A stretch of 64,000 nucleotides of DNA from Ascidia mentula. Its lineage: Eukaryota > Chordata > Ascidiacea > Phlebobranchia > Ascidiidae. The notes under the pieces were generated by a model, which was given only the letters and a program-made list of their open reading frames with translations, was not told where the DNA came from and ran no database searches. This document shows positions 60,601 to 64,000 of this stretch, in pieces; positions within the stretch are counted from its first letter, which is position 1, and each line of letters begins with the position of its first letter. The stretch spans positions 17,436,001 to 17,500,000 of the forward strand of contig OX387201.1 in the NCBI GenBank assembly GCA_947561715.1, given 5' to 3'. The position numbers were made by a program, and so were the translations under genes.

Positions 60601-63600
60601 GATTTATCAAAGTTCTGATAAAATTTGATTTATGAGACAATGCTCGTTTTTTTAGTGTTGCTGTTGAATTTAAGAAGCGGCAACAATAAACTTGTTAAAG
60701 TTTTTGCACGCGTTGACAACTACATTCGTCATATTCTTCCGCATGAAATAAAACCATCCTCTGCAAATACACGAACGAAAAACTCCGACCCCGTAATTTT
60801 ATTGGTGACTACATTATTTCCTCATTGAAAGATCACAAATACCACTCAACATACGTTTTCTTTCAACCGGTGTGTAATGTTTGCGTGCTTGGAATTTCCT
60901 GCAAACGCGTGCTTGGATGTGTCGTGACAAAAATCATACATTATGACGTCATAATTCGAAAACTCAAAAACTTGAGGCGAAATGGTCAGAGAAAACACTA
61001 CCACACCGGGTCACAAAGTTTTCTCCAAACTTGATCTACATATAAATCTGTGAAAAAGAAATCTGTGCGAATTTTAATGATTAGGTGTGAACCAGTTTTG
61101 CGAAAACTTTGTGACCCGCAGTAGTAGCATCTTCCAGCGATCAGCATCTGTATAATATGCGATCTTATTTTATCAAAACGGAAATAAATTTCGTCTCTTC
61201 ACTGCACAGGCTGATTCCTGTGGTCATTTTCTAACCTTTTTCTCTTATGGTGTCATAAGTTGTAACTCGTTTTAGTATTGTTATGTCACATGGAATTATT
61301 GTTGCTCAATCCCAAGTGTTAGTTGTTTTCCATTTCCGTGTTTACGGCCCACGTTCTTTACCATAGACTGTAATCGAGCAAACTGCTTTGGTGTGTGGTA
61401 ATAAACGAACCCCGTGGGATCATGGTTAGGTTGCGTTGTGCGGATTTTGTCGCTTGTCTGAGTCGTGTGTGTCGTATATTGGCCAGGGGAATGTCTGTAA
61501 ATATTTGTACAGAAATGGCAAAGCACCCAGCATGCTGATCGTGGCCTTTGGCACAAGCTAAATTGTTTTCTCCTTACATTTTCGGGAACCACTCTTTGTT
61601 TCTGTTACAATACACTCTATCTGGAATATGAGGTAACAGAACGGAACACGTATTTCGTTGAAAACCGGCGTTGAAGTTCGTTTGACGGAGTCATGTGAAC
61701 TATGACGAGACATGCTAAATCGCCGGAAGCAAAACAAGATCGTAATCTGACTTAAATCAGATAATGCCTACTTGCTCCACCGCTAAATTTTAACCTCTAA
61801 GTCTAAACAATGCCACAAAACGCTTGCACATGAATGTTACCTTTGTGAGGTTTTTCAAATCTGATATACGAACGTCAACACGAACTGGAAGCGATTTTGG
61901 AGTTTCCGCAAACTAGCGGCAACAAACCATCGTATTTTAAACTCGGTTAATGATTCGGCTTGGCGGGGGTTCAACCATTACCAACGCAAAAGTACACGAA
62001 TATAAAGCTTACAAAAAACACTTTTCCTAAAAACTGATGTATTGTCACTCGTTCTTCAGATGAGTGCACACATTACACACAGCATGCTATAGCGATTTTG
62101 TCTTGTGGAGCTTATGCCTGAAAGCGTTATATTGGTGGGATAAGTCGAAGCAAAGTGGAGCCCATAATATGAAAAGAGAACTTGAAATTGGCAGCAATAA
62201 CCTGACCCAACCACAGCGGTGTTTGAACTAAACTTGTGGTTTTACCTCGCAGTCGTTTTTTCGTGTGTTGCTATTAAGCCAACTGGTTGATCGGAGTAAC
62301 ATACAATTCATAGCAGGGCACCCGCCAGACCACTTTCACATTAACATTATAACATTCTATAAGCTAGTATTCTGGCCAGGACTGATTTTTATATTGTTGG
62401 GAAACGGTTACATTGCGTGTATCATTCCGCTAACATTTTGAATACCTGCGTTTCTCCTATTTCCTTCATAAAAGATGTGTGTGTATCCAATCACTCCTAT
62501 CGAAACTTTACATCGGTATAAAGCCGCTAAACCGTAATGATTTGTTTCAGAAGTTTCCCGAGGCCTCGTAAAATCCGGACCAACTCTTATCACCGTGCAA
62601 TTTCAACACCTACGAAACCCAGCAAAACCAGACTTCCCAGCGTATCAGAGGTAGCTTAACCACGCGAACAGTGTAACCCGTTCAATATTATAACGTGTAC
62701 ACTTGCCTTTGTTAACGCGGTTAAGGCATACACGGGAGGTCGCCTATAAAGGAAGTGGTTGATAAACGATTCCAATTTCCCACCTCCAGATATTTGTAGA
62801 CTTATGGCTGAGTCATGTCAAAGTGTTTTTTTCTGCGTGCTTCTTCCTTGTTTGTTAATGAAGAGTAGTCTCTGTTCTCTAAACTATACATCGACTGCAA
62901 AGTCACGGCAAAGTGGAAAAGACTTTTCAGTCACAAGTTGTTCTGATTAGACCTAATTGAAACATTAAGTGCAATGTTTGCAGCTCGGTGACCATAGCTG
63001 GGTTCCATTGCTTCCATATGACTATGACATATTTTCGTAAAATCCACGTTTTAATATTTCTGTACAGGATCCTCAACAACTTGGCGACGCTGTGCTCTAC
63101 CAAAAAGTTAAGGAAAGGGGAATCACCATCGTTGACGACGAAGACGATGACGTCGTAGTCACGTGTATGTTCGGTCTAAATGACATTCATAATCTCTCAC
63201 CAGAAAACGTGGAGTTTTATGCAAATACTCTGTTGGTGTTGTTAGTTCATGAAAATCATGTTGTAAGGAGTAAGGTCAACCAAGGTCAAATTTGTAAATT
63301 GTAGAACTTGATTCTTTTGTTTAAACAGACGTAGAAATAACAGATCGGGGTTTGTGATTGTTAGTTTGTTTAAGACACCTACAAATGCGTTGCAGCAAAA
63401 GCGTAGAAGATTCAAAGTAACTGTGGGGTCGCGTGGATGGTACATTGTCTTTTTCGATTCAACTCGGCGGTCGTTTTTCGTAACACAATGTGTTGGGTTA
63501 TATATTGTCCCTACCCCCCTATACATGTTCTAGTGTTGACGAGTTTTAATATACTCCCACGTGTGGTTAATTACACACGACATGTTGTCCGAGGTTATCT

Positions 63601-63779
63601 GTCCACTTTCTGGTAACTGGTCGATTTAACTTTCACTTTCTTGGTTACACACAGTGCGGGAAGGACCGAACAACTTAAGAAGGAAGGGAGCGTTACGTCA
63701 GAGTTGGAGCTGTCTTCCCCATGTGCAGGAAAGTGGTGCGCTGAAAAACATGACCTCCAAGGAACGAAAGCGACAGGAG
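57690..63779 (+). CDS. RhoGEF, N-terminal exons (gene continues beyond the window)
   Basis: Four exons that join in phase: 57690-57775, 59773-59848, 63068-63269, 63655-63779; 489 nt, 163 codons so far. The start context begins MEMNDNIEKLSIDEIAEVDD. Exon 2 reads SIDLVQVSLCHEDSFELLCK and exon 3 ITIVDDEDDDVVV with NLSPENVEFYANTLLVLL. Exon 4 ends ALKNMTSKERKRQE at a GTACGG donor. A W..LP.V..SG.L...(S/T)..E(K/R)KRQE block is the usual lead-in to a Dbl-homology domain, so the protein is probably a Rho guanine-nucleotide exchange factor; the DH core itself lies outside the window. The subfamily is not resolved. Exon 2 was placed only by phase and splice sites. Within it CAG|GTGAGC at 59792 is a second in-frame donor. 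Confidence 0.6.
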
Positions 63780-64000
63780 GTACGGCAGTGCCTTGCATTA
63801 CCATACTTTGCTGTGTGCTAATTACCTAGGGAAGAAACTTGCACACGAAATTGATTCTGGCCGTTTTATTTCAAATGGAAATTTAACTTTTTGCTTAAAA
63901 AGACTAAAAAACAAAACATGGTCGGAACGTGTATCACTTTTGTTTTTCAGCCGTCAGTGAATTTATATAACAAACTATTAATTCTGAGAATAAAAAGACT
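63780..64000 (+). other. intron of the RhoGEF gene, cut by the window end
   Basis: Sequence after the donor at 63780. No further acceptor with a continuing Dbl-homology frame is seen before the end of the window. Confidence 0.5.

Noticed and set aside
1..64000. CRISPR arrays, rRNA and intact tRNA genes, bacterial operon features
   Set aside because: None is seen; the sequence is eukaryotic, with spliced genes throughout.

Overview
The window looks like a compact chordate genome, most probably an ascidian of the Ciona type. The arguments are: a vertebrate-type connexin (a family confined to chordates), genes split into many small exons with short AT-rich introns, single-copy orthologues of genes that vertebrates hold as families (FAM13A/B/C, REEP1-4), and many small terminal-inverted-repeat elements. 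All gene models below were spliced by eye from GT/AG sites. Every complete model closes in frame with matching intron phases; the least certain junction is FAM13 exon 6/7.

Layout. 1-1395: mostly noncoding, with a possible 3' tail of an upstream gene. 1396-4473 (+): STPG1/MAPO2 with SHIPPO-type PG repeats. 4901-5548 (-): mitochondrial ribosomal protein uL22m, convergent with STPG1. 5.7-11.9 kb: a long stretch with no convincing gene. 11879-16651 (+): a 10-exon connexin. 18931-21104 (+): PPP1R7/sds22. 22854-27357 (-): REEP1-4 orthologue, convergent with PPP1R7. 28933-29244 (-): possible small intronless gene. 30562-42591 (-): FAM13, a RhoGAP protein of about 956 residues in 15 exons. 45835-47576 (+): secreted or ER-luminal single-domain rhodanese. 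48569-52686 (-): 521-residue coiled-coil protein. 53251-56083 (-): family 31 beta-1,3-glycosyltransferase with a type II membrane anchor. 57690 to beyond 63779 (+): N-terminal part of a RhoGEF that runs off the window end.

The genes do not form one pathway. They are a typical mix of housekeeping (MRPL22, PPP1R7, REEP), ciliary or sperm-type (STPG1, perhaps the coiled-coil protein), secretory (rhodanese, GT31), junctional (connexin) and Rho-signalling (FAM13, RhoGEF) genes.

The most unusual features are structural. Two diverged copies of a hAT-like element lie in opposite orientation on either side of FAM13 exons 11 and 12, a pair whose removal keeps the reading frame; this is a layout expected to favour exon skipping or exon circularisation. 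Other features are a near-perfect 60-bp hairpin in a FAM13 intron, a long inverted repeat with a 21-C tract just upstream of PPP1R7, a near-identical-arm element in the rhodanese intron, and a strong excess of the palindrome TGACGTCA.
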